Shown here: piece after piece, positions 49,543-59,010 of the stretch
How positions within the stretch are numbered: the stretch's first letter is position 1
Layout: each line of letters opens with the position of its first letter
NCBI GenBank assembly: GCA_016932415.1
Contig: JAFGCX010000011.1
Coordinates: 40,115 to 104,114 of the forward strand
Direction of reading: 5' to 3'
Source: Candidatus Krumholzibacteriota bacterium
GTDB lineage: Bacteria; Krumholzibacteriota; Krumholzibacteriia; Krumholzibacteriales; Krumholzibacteriaceae
DNA: 64,000 nt
Translations under genes and position numbers: made by a program
Notes under the pieces: generated by a model
The model's database searches: none
What the model was told of the DNA's origin: nothing
What the model saw: the letters and a program-made list of their open reading frames with translations, nothing else

Positions 49543-49896
49543 ACGATAATTGTATCTTTATCGGTGCCGGCGAAGTGGGCGATCCACCAGATCTATACCT
49601 TGCCTCCCTTATGATCCAACGGTGGCAGTCTCAAATGAGGGCGGCGGGCCGATCAGAGACCGCCCGGAAATACAGATCCCTGTGACGGAATAAACCCTTA
49701 CCGCACCTGCCCTTGAAATCTCTCCCGATTTATGATAGAATAGGCGCCTGAGGCGGCATTTTAACCTCGTTACAAATTTTCGCCTGCCATCTCCGGCAAT
49801 CGGTACGGCAGGAATCCTGATTCAGAGCGTTTACCCTGGCGGGGCGCCCTTTATCGTGGAATTGTTTTTTCCCCGACCCTTGGAAGGGGGTTCGAA
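49543..49896 (+). other. Intergenic region with one promoter
   Basis: A 354-bp gap. It holds the promoter at 49713-49741 and a 155-nt leader for the next gene. A short GGGCGG/CCGCCC pairing near 49640-49668 is too weak to call a terminator. No gene or RNA is seen. Confidence 0.5.
49713..49741 (+). promoter_or_regulatory. Sigma-70-type promoter of the 49897 gene
   Basis: TTGAAA (49713-49718), 17-nt spacer, TAGAAT (49736-49741). Confidence 0.6.
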
Positions 49897-52362
49897 ATGA
49901 ATCACAGGGGCATCGCGTTCCTTACAATCCTGCTTGTTCTTTCCTTTTCTTCCACACCTGCCGGCGCCTTATGGCATCAGGGGGGGAATCTGATCTGCGA
50001 CGAAGTCTCTACCCAACGCTATATTCAGTCGGCTCCCGACGGAGCGGGAAATATCTATCTCGTTTGGGAAGATTACCGCTCGGGGAGCGGGCCCGACATC
50101 TACGCGCAGATGATCGACAATCGCGGCAACGAACTGTGGACTTCAGGGGGGATCGCCATCGCCACAGGGACGCCGAACCAGTGGGAACCGCTCATAACAG
50201 GTGACGGGGCTGGCGGAGCGATCATCGTATGGGAAGATTTCGAGACAGGTCCCGTTTATGGCATCAAAGCCCAGAAAATCGATGCCGATGGAACTCCGCA
50301 GTGGACTGCCGGCGGGGTGACTCTCCTTAGCGGTTCATCGGGCTATACCGACCTTAAGCTCATCTCAGACCTGACAGGCGGTGTCATCGTCGCGTGGTAC
50401 AGCTCCGTATCGGGAAATTACGATATCTACGCGCAGAGGGCCGACTCGGACGGCACGGTGATGTGGGGAGCGAGCGGCACTTCTCCATGCACCGAGACAT
50501 CTATACAGCAACAGCCAGAACTCTGCCCCGACGGAACAGGCGGAGCGATCATCGCCTGGATGGACAGCCGCAACGGCAATCTCGACGTATACGCGAGAAG
50601 GATCGGGCCTTCAGGTTCAATCTACTGGACATCGAACGGCGTGCCGATATGCACGCAGACCGCTTCACAGTCCGTCAATTCCGTGGTCGGGGATGGAGGC
50701 GGCGGGGCGATAATCATCTGGCAGGACTTAAGAAACGGAACGAGTGATATCTTCGCCCAGCGCGTCTCAAGTGGCGGAGTGGCGCAGTGGTCGTCTAACG
50801 GACTCCCTGTCTGCCTCGCCTCCGGGAATCAGAATAACCCTGGCGGAGTGTCTGACGGAAGCGGCGGCGCCGTAATCGCCTGGTCGGACGACCGGACGAC
50901 CAATACAGATATCTACGCGCAGAGGATCGACCCTGACGGTACGGGGCTATGGACTTCGGACGGAGTAGCCGTATGCACTGAAAGGCACATGCAAACCGGC
51001 CCGAAGCTCATCATTTCCGAGAACGGGAATATAATCATAGGATGGACAGATTGCAGGCTTATCGAATATACACATTACGCACAGATGCTCGACCTTTCCG
51101 GCTCGGCGCATTGGGCGACGAACGGAGTCCACGCCGGGCACACCACATACAGGACATCGGCCTTCGACATGTCCCCAGACGGCGAAGGGGGAGTTATCTT
51201 TTCGTGGGATTCCTATTATTCAAGCACTTACGACTTAATGGCCCAGAGGGTCGAGCGCAATGGATACTGGGGATACCCCTCCCCCGTGATCGCCGACATC
51301 CGCGACATACCGGGAGATCAGGGGGGCTCGGTCGATCTCGCCTGGTACGCCAGCAGGCTCGATCCCTGGCCGGCAATGGCGATATCGCATTATACCGTCT
51401 GGAGGGCGATAAGCCACCCCGACGCGATCCTTCTTGCGAGCCGCGGAGCAACGATCATCGAATCGATATCGGAGATAGCCCCGCAGAAGGATCGGGACTT
51501 TTCCGCGGAAGAGTTGAGCAGATCAACATCTCTCCCCTCCCCGCCGGATATCATAAGAAGCGAAATGGCCGGCAGTACGACGATTTTCTGGAAGATGATC
51601 TCGATGATTGACGCGTACTACCTCGATTCCTATTCGGAGGTCGCAGCCACCCTCTTCGACTCTACCTCGGCGTCGGATGAGAACCATTACTTCCAGGTGA
51701 TCGCGCATTCCGGCGTCCCGTCGGAATTCTGGATCTCCGAAACAGACAGCGGGTACTCTGTCGATAACCTCGCGCCGGTAGTCCCCCTCGGCCTGGCCGG
51801 AGAACAGTCGTATTCTCCCGAAGGGATCGTACTCACCTGGGACCCCAATACCGAAACGGATCTCTCAGGATACAGGATATATAGAGGACTCACCGATGAT
51901 TTCGAGCCGGGACCGGGAAACCTGGTGGCAAGCATCCCCGATACTGTATATATGGATGATGGCTGGTCATGGGAAGATGAATGGTTCTACAAGCTTGCCG
52001 CCGTCGATATACACGGGAACGAAAGCGGCTATGCCCTGCTCGCTCCTTCGGGGATAACCGGAGAAGATATCCCCGACGCCCCGCTGGCGACATTCCTCGC
52101 TCAGAACTACCCCAACCCCTTCAATCCGACGACGACCATCAGGTTCGGGTTGAAAAAAGCGGGGCATGTCTCGCTGAGGGTCTACGACGCGGCAGGAAGG
52201 CTCGTCCGGGAGATGATAGACAGGGAGATGCCGGCAGGAGACCACGCTGAACCATGGGATGGCCTGGCTGATGACGGCAGTGTCGCCGCGAGCGGGATGT
52301 ATTTCTACCGCCTTGTGACATCGTCATTTGCGGAAACAAGAAAAATGGTGATGCTGAGATGA
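49897..52362 (+). CDS. Secreted propeller-like repeat protein with FlgD-like C-terminal module
   Basis: An 821-residue exported protein: signal peptide 1-25. Residues about 27-470 contain around eight to nine repeats of 47-52 residues of the pattern W-x-GG-x-IC ... DG-x-GGAIIAW-D-R-G-x-DIYAQRID, which suggests a beta-propeller. A fibronectin-III-like segment (about 625-725, GLAGEQSYSPEGIVLTWDPN and after) follows. Residues 734-821 carry NYPNPFNPTTTI and end KMVMLR, the FlgD-like tail. ATG follows AAGGGGG. Probably secreted or surface-attached; ligand unknown. Confidence 0.8.
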   Translation: MNHRGIAFLTILLVLSFSSTPAGALWHQGGNLICDEVSTQRYIQSAPDGAGNIYLVWEDYRSGSGPDIYAQMIDNRGNELWTSGGIAIATGTPNQWEPLITGDGAGGAIIVWEDFETGPVYGIKAQKIDADGTPQWTAGGVTLLSGSSGYTDLKLISDLTGGVIVAWYSSVSGNYDIYAQRADSDGTVMWGASGTSPCTETSIQQQPELCPDGTGGAIIAWMDSRNGNLDVYARRIGPSGSIYWTSNGVPICTQTASQSVNSVVGDGGGGAIIIWQDLRNGTSDIFAQRVSSGGVAQWSSNGLPVCLASGNQNNPGGVSDGSGGAVIAWSDDRTTNTDIYAQRIDPDGTGLWTSDGVAVCTERHMQTGPKLIISENGNIIIGWTDCRLIEYTHYAQMLDLSGSAHWATNGVHAGHTTYRTSAFDMSPDGEGGVIFSWDSYYSSTYDLMAQRVERNGYWGYPSPVIADIRDIPGDQGGSVDLAWYASRLDPWPAMAISHYTVWRAISHPDAILLASRGATIIESISEIAPQKDRDFSAEELSRSTSLPSPPDIIRSEMAGSTTIFWKMISMIDAYYLDSYSEVAATLFDSTSASDENHYFQVIAHSGVPSEFWISETDSGYSVDNLAPVVPLGLAGEQSYSPEGIVLTWDPNTETDLSGYRIYRGLTDDFEPGPGNLVASIPDTVYMDDGWSWEDEWFYKLAAVDIHGNESGYALLAPSGITGEDIPDAPLATFLAQNYPNPFNPTTTIRFGLKKAGHVSLRVYDAAGRLVREMIDREMPAGDHAEPWDGLADDGSVAASGMYFYRLVTSSFAETRKMVMLR

Positions 52363-52437
52363 TCGAAGAGCGGATGAGATAGACCGGCCAAAGCCAGGCA
52401 TGAAGAAGCTCGCGTACCGGCGATCCGTCAAGAGCCG

Positions 52438-52466
52438 TTGACATCGGCGGCTGTATAGTGTATACT
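52438..52466 (+). promoter_or_regulatory. Consensus sigma-70-type promoter of the glycosyltransferase gene
   Basis: TTGACA (52438-52443), 17-nt spacer, TATACT (52461-52466). Leader about 56 nt. Confidence 0.8.
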
Positions 52467-52528
52467 GGTCTTCTGATTGTAAATGAGAGGAACCTGTATA
52501 GTACACTGCAGTAGAACTGGCGCGATCA

Positions 52529-54235
52529 ATGTCTAAAAACCTTTCAACGGCGCTGGGCGCGTGCCTTTTGCTCGTCGTTCTGTCGTTTCATATATCCATC
52601 GCCTGGCAGGATTTCGGCACGCTTGCCGCAAACGGGTATCTCTATGACGACAGCTTCTATGCCTTTCAGATCGCGAGGAACATAGCTGGCGGAAACGGCA
52701 TCTCCTTTGACAGCATTCATTCTACGACCGGGTTCCAGCCCCTTTATGTATTCATGCTCGTCCCAGTCTATATGCTCTGCGGAACGAGCTGCACAATCCC
52801 GATCCATGTCGCCCTTTCACTTCTGTCGATTTTTACAACATTTACGGCGCTTCTGATCTACAGGATCGCGAGAAGGTATGTCGCCCGCGCCGCGTCACTG
52901 GCAGCCGCGGGGCTCTGGGCGATCTCGCCTATCGTGACCAAACAGACGGCAAACGGACTTGAGACGGCGATCACGACTTTCATGATAGCCCTGAGCATCT
53001 ACTATTATCTTTCCCGAGTGCGTCCCGCGACCCGCCCCATATCCATCCGATTCTTCATTCTCGGCATATTTTTAGGCCTGACCGTTCTAAGCCGGATAGA
53101 CAGCGTCTTCCTGGTCCTGACGATCCTTCTCGACTACCTTCTTCTGCTCAGGAAAAGAAAAAGTCCTGTTTCGGTGCTGCTCAGCCTTTCCCTCATCCCT
53201 CTTGGCGTGATCGTTCTCTACGGGCCCTGGCTTATCTTCAACTTCATGCAGAGCGGAAGCGCGCTTCAGGACAGCGGCACCGCCACGCGCTACCTTTCCC
53301 TTGCCTACGCGTCATATTTCGGGCAGGGCTCGAAGGATCTTTCCTCCGTCGGCCCCGATCCTTCATTTGTATGGTCGCAGGTGGTCCATTCAGTCTCGGC
53401 GATGAAGGTGATCCCGCCGCTTCATATCCTTTTCAGAATCATCGACAAGGCGGGCGGGGCGATCGATTCCTACAAGACTTTCCATTCGGCCGGTAATATC
53501 CTTGGATTCATTCTTCTTTTCGCCGGCATAATCAGCATTGCCAGATGGCGCAGGGAGAGAGGAAAAGCGCTCAGGCGGGAACTCGATTTTCTTGTGCTCT
53601 TTTCGTTGCTCCTTCTCGCCTCGTATTCTTTTTACATATTCGGCACCTTTTTCTTCCTGCGATATTATTACCCGCTCTATTTTCTCGCTTCGATCTATTC
53701 AGCCTTTTTTATCCAGGACTTATTCGACTGGGTCGGATCAAAGAAGCTTCTCGTCCGCAGGCTCTCTTTTTCTTCGGGGCTTGCCTATCTCCTTCTTTTC
53801 GTGGCTTTTTCCCTTTCCCAGGCGTACAGGTCCCGCCCCGTATATCCCTTTTACGATATAGCCGGCTGGATAGAGGAGAACACGTCGGCAGAAGACAGGA
53901 TAGGAGTCTTTCAGGCGGGGACAATAGGTTATCTCTGCGACAGGGAGGTCATAAACCTCGACGGCAAAGTCAACAGGGAAGCGCTGGCCGCCATGAAAAC
54001 AGGCTGCCTCAGGGATTATATCATCAAGGAAGGTATAGACCTGGTCGTCGATCATTCCCAGATACTCGAGATCTTCCTCGCGCTGCCCTCCGGTGACGAT
54101 TCCCCGATCCCGATCCTCAATGAGAGCGAAGAAAATTCGTCAGGCTGGATCGCCGTCCGCGCGGACAGATGCGGCAACCACATTCCTTCTGCCGGAACTG
54201 AGACCTCGAGCTCGCTGCTTCACCTCTGGAAATGA
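52529..54235 (+). CDS. GT-C type membrane glycosyltransferase (family 39/87-like)
   Basis: A 568-residue integral membrane protein with about ten helices. The first extracytoplasmic loop has the acidic pair of GT-C enzymes (YDDSFYAFQIARNIAGG, Asp near 41-42) and the typical HSTTGFQPLY. The C-terminal 130 residues form a soluble domain outside the membrane. Such enzymes move a sugar from a polyprenyl phosphate donor to a protein or lipid. Substrate unknown. The ribosome-binding site is weak. Confidence 0.8.
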   Translation: MSKNLSTALGACLLLVVLSFHISIAWQDFGTLAANGYLYDDSFYAFQIARNIAGGNGISFDSIHSTTGFQPLYVFMLVPVYMLCGTSCTIPIHVALSLLSIFTTFTALLIYRIARRYVARAASLAAAGLWAISPIVTKQTANGLETAITTFMIALSIYYYLSRVRPATRPISIRFFILGIFLGLTVLSRIDSVFLVLTILLDYLLLLRKRKSPVSVLLSLSLIPLGVIVLYGPWLIFNFMQSGSALQDSGTATRYLSLAYASYFGQGSKDLSSVGPDPSFVWSQVVHSVSAMKVIPPLHILFRIIDKAGGAIDSYKTFHSAGNILGFILLFAGIISIARWRRERGKALRRELDFLVLFSLLLLASYSFYIFGTFFFLRYYYPLYFLASIYSAFFIQDLFDWVGSKKLLVRRLSFSSGLAYLLLFVAFSLSQAYRSRPVYPFYDIAGWIEENTSAEDRIGVFQAGTIGYLCDREVINLDGKVNREALAAMKTGCLRDYIIKEGIDLVVDHSQILEIFLALPSGDDSPIPILNESEENSSGWIAVRADRCGNHIPSAGTETSSSLLHLWK

Positions 54236-54302
54236 CCCGGGGAAATCTCTTTCATCTTCCGGGGCCACCCGCTGCTGCCAGTTAAAGATTGCGCTTCCAG
54301 TA

Positions 54303-55730
54303 TCACGCGGCCCAGTCATCCTCTTCGACTTTCCTTACCTGGAGCCACAGCACGCTGCGGGAAATGACGCCGGAGAGCAAATAAGCCGTCGCTATCCCCG
54401 CAAAGATCCCCGTCAGGCCAAAAAATCTTGCCCCCACCCACGCCAGGGGCACTGTCAGAATAAAGACCTGCGCCGCGCCAAGGGCGGCCGCCTGCAAAGG
54501 CCTGTTCAGTACGTTTAGGACTCCCGTTACGAGATGGAAAATTCCGAGTGAAAAATACGCCGCCGGAACGACCCTCAGGTAAAGGACGATCCCTTCTACG
54601 ACTTCCTGGTCTTTAGTGAATATCATGGCGATCGGCCTGGCGAAAAGGGCGAGAAGGGCGAATGCTCCAGCCCCCCACATAACGGCAAAACGGTTGCTCA
54701 GGATTATACCTCTTCTCAGCCTGTCGAATCTGCCTGCTCCCCAGTTCTGCCCGACGAAAGGGGCAAGGACCGAGGAGAGGGCCATTATGATCGCGATGGC
54801 GAAAAATTCTATCCTGTTGGCGACGCCGAGCGCGGCAACCGCTTTAGGACCGAAGACGGCGATTATCCCCGTAATGATCCCCAACCCGATCGGCACTACC
54901 ATTCTCGTCCCGGCAGCTGGAAGAGCTATGTAGAGGATCCTCTTCCATGAATCGAGCAACACCGGCAGGGATGGCCTCTCGAAGGTAATCATCTTTTTCT
55001 TTTTATAGATCACCAGGAAAGAGACGATAAAGGTCGTCATTCTGGCTATGACGGTGGCGAGCGCCGCGCCTTTCAGACCGAGCCGTGGGAATATCCACGG
55101 GCCGAATATAAGGAGCGGGTCGAGGACGACATTGACAGCGACCGCGGTGAGCATGATCTTCATCGGGGTCCTGGTATCCCCCGTAGCCCTGATCGAGTTG
55201 TTGCTGACCATAGGAAAGACTACGAATATGAGGCCGAAATACCAGATCAGCATATATTCCCTGACCATCGTGAGGACCTCTCCACTGGCCCCGAGCCTGC
55301 CGAAGACAAAGTCTATCGTGAGAAATCCCGCCACCGTAAGCACGGCGACGCTTGCCAGCGAGAGTATCAGGCCGTCGGTCGTCAGCCGCTGGACCTGTTT
55401 CCAGTCCCCTTCTCCTATAGCTTTGGATATTACCGATGCCGATCCTATCCCGATCCCCAGAGCGAAGCGCGTGAGCACGAGCACTACGGGGAGTGTGAAG
55501 CCGAGAGCGGCGAGCTGCATTGTTCCAAGGCGGGCAATAAAAAAGGTGTCGGTGAGATTGAACGCCACCATCGCCACTATCCCCACAGTCATCGGCATGG
55601 TGAGCCTGGCAAGAGTCCTCCCTATAGCTCCTTCAGTCAGAACTGCCCTTACGATCCCTCTCCCCCCTCTTCCGTCCTGTATTTCGCCTTTTTGCTGCCG
55701 CTGTAAATATCGTATCTCTGGTAGCGGCAT
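54303..55730 (-). CDS. MATE family efflux transporter
   Basis: An integral membrane antiporter of the multidrug and toxic compound extrusion family with twelve helices, seen from LTEGAIGRTLARLTMPMTVG onwards (split here); helices 1 and 7 begin the two half-repeats. Exports drugs or metabolites using Na+ or H+. The start is uncertain: the ATG at 55730 gives 475 residues but its first 27 are read inside the upstream methyltransferase gene. The family usually starts right before LTEG, where only ATC (55653-55655, after GGGGGG) or CTG (55638-55640) is available. Confidence 0.88.
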   Translation of the reverse strand: MPLPEIRYLQRQQKGEIQDGRGGRGIVRAVLTEGAIGRTLARLTMPMTVGIVAMVAFNLTDTFFIARLGTMQLAALGFTLPVVLVLTRFALGIGIGSASVISKAIGEGDWKQVQRLTTDGLILSLASVAVLTVAGFLTIDFVFGRLGASGEVLTMVREYMLIWYFGLIFVVFPMVSNNSIRATGDTRTPMKIMLTAVAVNVVLDPLLIFGPWIFPRLGLKGAALATVIARMTTFIVSFLVIYKKKKMITFERPSLPVLLDSWKRILYIALPAAGTRMVVPIGLGIITGIIAVFGPKAVAALGVANRIEFFAIAIIMALSSVLAPFVGQNWGAGRFDRLRRGIILSNRFAVMWGAGAFALLALFARPIAMIFTKDQEVVEGIVLYLRVVPAAYFSLGIFHLVTGVLNVLNRPLQAAALGAAQVFILTVPLAWVGARFFGLTGIFAGIATAYLLSGVISRSVLWLQVRKVEEDDWAA

Positions 55731-56824
55731 TCGATCGGTCCGTTGAAGAGCTTTATCTTCTTTGACGCGCGAAGCCCCACTGATTTGAGAGCTTCGAGAT
55801 TGGAACTGATGATCCACGCCTCGTACCCTTCATATCGGGATTTGAGCGTATCGCCGATACTTTTGTAGAAAAGAGCTATCTGTTCTGCTCCGAGTCGTTT
55901 GCCGTACGGTGGATTGGAGACCAATATTCCCGGCCCCTCCGGCGGCTCGATATCAGTGACGCCGCCCTGGCGAAGTTCGATGAGCCCGGAAAGCCCGGCG
56001 CGCTCGATATTGTTTCTCGCCATCTTTAAAACGCCTTTCGAGATATCCGATCCGACGACCGCGCGGCGCGTCTTTCCAGCTACTTTAGACGCAAGTTCCT
56101 TCATGATCTTTTTATACAGCGCGCTGTCGAAATCTTTCCATCTTTGAAACCCGAATTTTTTTCTCGACAACCCTGGCGCTATCGAAGCGGAGATCATCGC
56201 CGCTTCGATCACGATCGTTCCCGATCCGCATAGAGGATCGATAAAACTTCTCGAACCGTCATACCCGGCAAGCATCACCATCCCTGCGGCGAGCACTTCG
56301 TTTATCGGCGCCGCCGACCCCTCGAGCCGGTATCCCCTCCGGTGGAGAGGGGCCCCTGAACTGTCCAGCGATATCGCGCATTCGTCGGCGTCGATGTGCA
56401 GGTTGATCCTCAAATCGGGATCTTCCCTGTCGACCGAGGGACGTCTTCCATAGCGATCCCTGAACTGATCGACGACAGCATCCTTGATCCTGAGCGCGGC
56501 GAATTTTGAATGGGTGAAATATTTCGAGTGGACTACGGAATCTACCGCCAGAGTACCGTTTTTGTCCAGATGTTCCTTCCAGTCTATGTCGCGGGCGATC
56601 TCGTAGAGTCTCTTTTCATCGCGTACCTTGAAGCTTTTCACCGGAATGAGAAGCCTTGAACAGGTCCGAAGGGAAAGATTGGCCCTGTAAAGAAGCTCTT
56701 TGTCCCCCATGAAAGAAACGGCCCGGTTAAGAAGCTTTATTTCTTTGGCGCCAATACTTTCGAGTTCTCCCGCGAGAATGGGCTCAAGCCCGAAAAGGGT
56801 CGTTGCCGTTATTTCATTATTCAT
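55649..56824 (-). CDS. THUMP-domain class I SAM-dependent RNA methyltransferase
   Basis: A 391-residue cytoplasmic enzyme. An N-terminal ferredoxin-like plus THUMP region (about 1-160) binds RNA; the Rossmann methyltransferase part has DPLCGSGTIVIEAA (near 192-205) and the catalytic NPPYGKRLG, typical of base N-methylation. It is closest in layout to the RlmL N-terminal (23S m2G2445) and YpsC-type enzymes. The exact site is not determined. It sits 31 nt after pdxJ. Confidence 0.9.
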   Translation of the reverse strand: MNNEITATTLFGLEPILAGELESIGAKEIKLLNRAVSFMGDKELLYRANLSLRTCSRLLIPVKSFKVRDEKRLYEIARDIDWKEHLDKNGTLAVDSVVHSKYFTHSKFAALRIKDAVVDQFRDRYGRRPSVDREDPDLRINLHIDADECAISLDSSGAPLHRRGYRLEGSAAPINEVLAAGMVMLAGYDGSRSFIDPLCGSGTIVIEAAMISASIAPGLSRKKFGFQRWKDFDSALYKKIMKELASKVAGKTRRAVVGSDISKGVLKMARNNIERAGLSGLIELRQGGVTDIEPPEGPGILVSNPPYGKRLGAEQIALFYKSIGDTLKSRYEGYEAWIISSNLEALKSVGLRASKKIKLFNGPIECRYQRYDIYSGSKKAKYRTEEGGEGS

Positions 56825-56855
56825 TTATCACCGGTCGATCCTGCCATCGCCGCCC

Positions 56856-57575
56856 CTAGCGGCGTAAAAGTCCGACCATCTCCCTGACGGCATTCTCTAT
56901 GCCGACGAAGACAGCTCTTGAGATGATACTGTGGCCGATATTAAGCTCCTCTATTTTTTCGATCTTCACGATCGGGTGGATATTATGATAGGTCAGACCG
57001 TGCCCCGCGTGGATATGAAGCCCGTATTTCGCCCCGGCAGAGGCAGCATCGACTATATCTTTCAGGGCGGCCTCGACAGTTCCCCTCGTCGCGTTGGCGT
57101 ATTCGCCGGTATGTATCTCGATAGCGTCGAAACCCAGCCTCGAAGCTTCCTTTATCTGGTCCCTGTCAGGCCCTATAAAAGCGGCCGTTTTGATCCCTCC
57201 TTCTTTCAGCGCCCTTACGATCCCGGCATATTTCTCCGCCCCGCGGATCAGGTCCAGCCCCCCTTCTGTCGTCACCTCTTCGCGCCTTTCCGGCACCAGG
57301 GTGACCGAGTCCGGGTGCAGCGCCAGAGCGATCTCCTGCATCTCCGCGCTCGCCGCCATCTCAAGATTTACCAGGGTCTGGGCCATCTCGCTGACCAGCC
57401 TGGCATCGCGGTTCTGGAAATGCCGCCTGTCTTCGCGCAGATGAAAGGTGATCTGGTCGGCCCCTCCCATCTCCGCCATCATCGCGGCGGTGACGGGATC
57501 AGGCTCCGTAGTCTTCCTCGCTTCGCGAAGCGTCGCGACATGATCGATATTCACTCCGAGCCTTATTCTTTTCAA
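56856..57575 (-). CDS. pdxJ: Pyridoxine 5'-phosphate synthase PdxJ
   Basis: Condenses 1-deoxyxylulose 5-phosphate with the 3-amino-2-oxopropyl phosphate made by PdxA, giving pyridoxine 5'-phosphate. The 239-residue length is normal. Family motifs: LGVNIDHVATLREAR, ADQITFHLREDRRHF, and GLHIHAGHGLTYHNI near the phosphate-binding end. The start is a TTG with GGGGAGG 4 nt upstream. No other pdx genes are in the window. Confidence 0.97.
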   Translation of the reverse strand: MKRIRLGVNIDHVATLREARKTTEPDPVTAAMMAEMGGADQITFHLREDRRHFQNRDARLVSEMAQTLVNLEMAASAEMQEIALALHPDSVTLVPERREEVTTEGGLDLIRGAEKYAGIVRALKEGGIKTAAFIGPDRDQIKEASRLGFDAIEIHTGEYANATRGTVEAALKDIVDAASAGAKYGLHIHAGHGLTYHNIHPIVKIEKIEELNIGHSIISRAVFVGIENAVREMVGLLRR

Positions 57576-57596
57576 CGTTCCTCCCCTTTCGGCCTT

Positions 57597-58799
57597 TTAT
57601 TTCCCATCTTCGAGCATTTCCGACAAATATACCATTTTTATCCCCCGCTTGCGCGATTCTTCGATCAACCAGACGAGTTCTTTCAGGCTGTCTCTTCTCA
57701 CGTGCATTATAGCGGCTACCTTCCCCTTTCGAACAGCCATTGAAAGAAGTTTTTTCATGTTTTCCCTGGTGTTTTCCTTTTTGTTATCGAGAAAGAGATC
57801 ATTTCTGCCACTTCTCACCCCGACATCGACGGCAACTTCGGCGACTACCGATCCTGGCGAAGTCAGGCTGTCGAAAAAGAAAAGCCTCTCCCTGCGGCAG
57901 ACTCTGAGCACAGCCTCCATCACCCTCCGGTCGGCAGTGGCCCTTGAACCCATGTGGTTGTTTATTCCGGATACGCCCGGCGTATCTCTCAGGGCCCTGG
58001 CGACTATATCCTCTATCTGCGCCTCTCCCATGGAGACCCGGACAAGCGGTATGTCGCCGACATCGTCAGCGTCCTTCTCCGGTTCCATCGGTAGATGGCA
58101 GAGGACCTGCTTTCCCGCTTCCCTGGCGAGCCTGCATATCTTTGAGGAATGCTTCAGCCCCGGGATGACTGTGACCGTCAACGGCGCCTTCAGCGCGAGG
58201 AAGTCCCTTACCAGGTTGTTGTTGAAAAAACCGAAATCGTCGACGACCACGGCTATCATCGGTCCGGCGCTCTCCGGCAGCGTATCTGCCTTCCTTGCTC
58301 TTTCCCGGCTGATATAGCACCTGTGGGTGACATGGCGCTTTGTCCCCACCACGATCTCTATCGAATAGTCCCTTTTAACTTCCCTGCCTGAACGTATAAA
58401 AGCTCCCGTCGATTCGACCGCCCTGTCGATCGCGGCGTTGACCTGGACGAGCGATGCTTCCCCGGGGATCTCGATCTGGACTGCGCTGGCGCAAAAAGGT
58501 TTTTTCCTTCCGTCCTCTTTTACTATCCTGATCTGTTCCCCGGCGATCCCGAGCCGGCTGGCCTGGTACCTTATCCTCTTGTCTATTTCCTCCCGGACAG
58601 ATTCAAAACGCGTGTTCAATGTTTTTTCGGGAACGACGAGATCGAGGTAATCAAGGATGAATACATTCCCTCTCGGTTCCTGAAAAAACCTGTAGAGGGC
58701 GAATATTATTATTGCAAGGGCGGCGAGGGAACAGGCAAACCTCCGGTCGAAGGCCCACGACGGCGACTGTCGTTTTTTTTTCGATTTTTTCCCAGCCAT
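57597..58799 (-). CDS. Divergent polysaccharide deacetylase family protein (YibQ-like)
   Basis: A 400-residue protein with an N-terminal membrane anchor (about 21-41) followed by an extracytoplasmic domain. Residues about 185-398 are the divergent polysaccharide deacetylase fold: VVVDDFGFFNNN, PLTVTVIPGLKHS, CHLPMEPE, GINNHMGSRAT and KGKVAAIMHVRRDS. The DDFG and HMGS positions correspond to the metal site of the family. Substrate unknown; possibly peptidoglycan or another envelope polymer. First gene of the leftward group with pdxJ. Confidence 0.85.
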   Translation of the reverse strand: MAGKKSKKKRQSPSWAFDRRFACSLAALAIIIFALYRFFQEPRGNVFILDYLDLVVPEKTLNTRFESVREEIDKRIRYQASRLGIAGEQIRIVKEDGRKKPFCASAVQIEIPGEASLVQVNAAIDRAVESTGAFIRSGREVKRDYSIEIVVGTKRHVTHRCYISRERARKADTLPESAGPMIAVVVDDFGFFNNNLVRDFLALKAPLTVTVIPGLKHSSKICRLAREAGKQVLCHLPMEPEKDADDVGDIPLVRVSMGEAQIEDIVARALRDTPGVSGINNHMGSRATADRRVMEAVLRVCRRERLFFFDSLTSPGSVVAEVAVDVGVRSGRNDLFLDNKKENTRENMKKLLSMAVRKGKVAAIMHVRRDSLKELVWLIEESRKRGIKMVYLSEMLEDGK

Positions 58800-58944
58800 C
58801 CCGGTCCCCCGTTATCTGTTCCTCGTGTCGGTTCCTGTTTCCGCGGGGCTGCCTTGCCGCAACCGCCGCGCAAGGCAGGACTACTATAGTTGCCAGAAGC
58901 AAGCTGTGTCAAGGGTTCGGGCGAAGATGGCAGGCGGGTAGAAC

Positions 58945-58973
58945 AAAGCCCCCGCTGCCAGGGCGGAGGCTTT
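58945..58973 (-). terminator. Rho-independent terminator after the lipoprotein genes
   Basis: An 11-bp stem (58945-58955 with 58963-58973) including one G-T pair, 7-nt loop, and T-containing tail on the minus strand. It ends the 59604 transcript and may also work for rightward transcription. Confidence 0.7.
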
Positions 58974-59010
58974 AAACCCGTATCGTTTCCGATCGTCCGT
59001 CGACAGGGTA

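Noticed and set aside
54236..54302. Possible terminator between convergent glycosyltransferase and MATE genes
   Set aside because: The CCGGGG and CCGGGG-like arms do not pair well once aligned.
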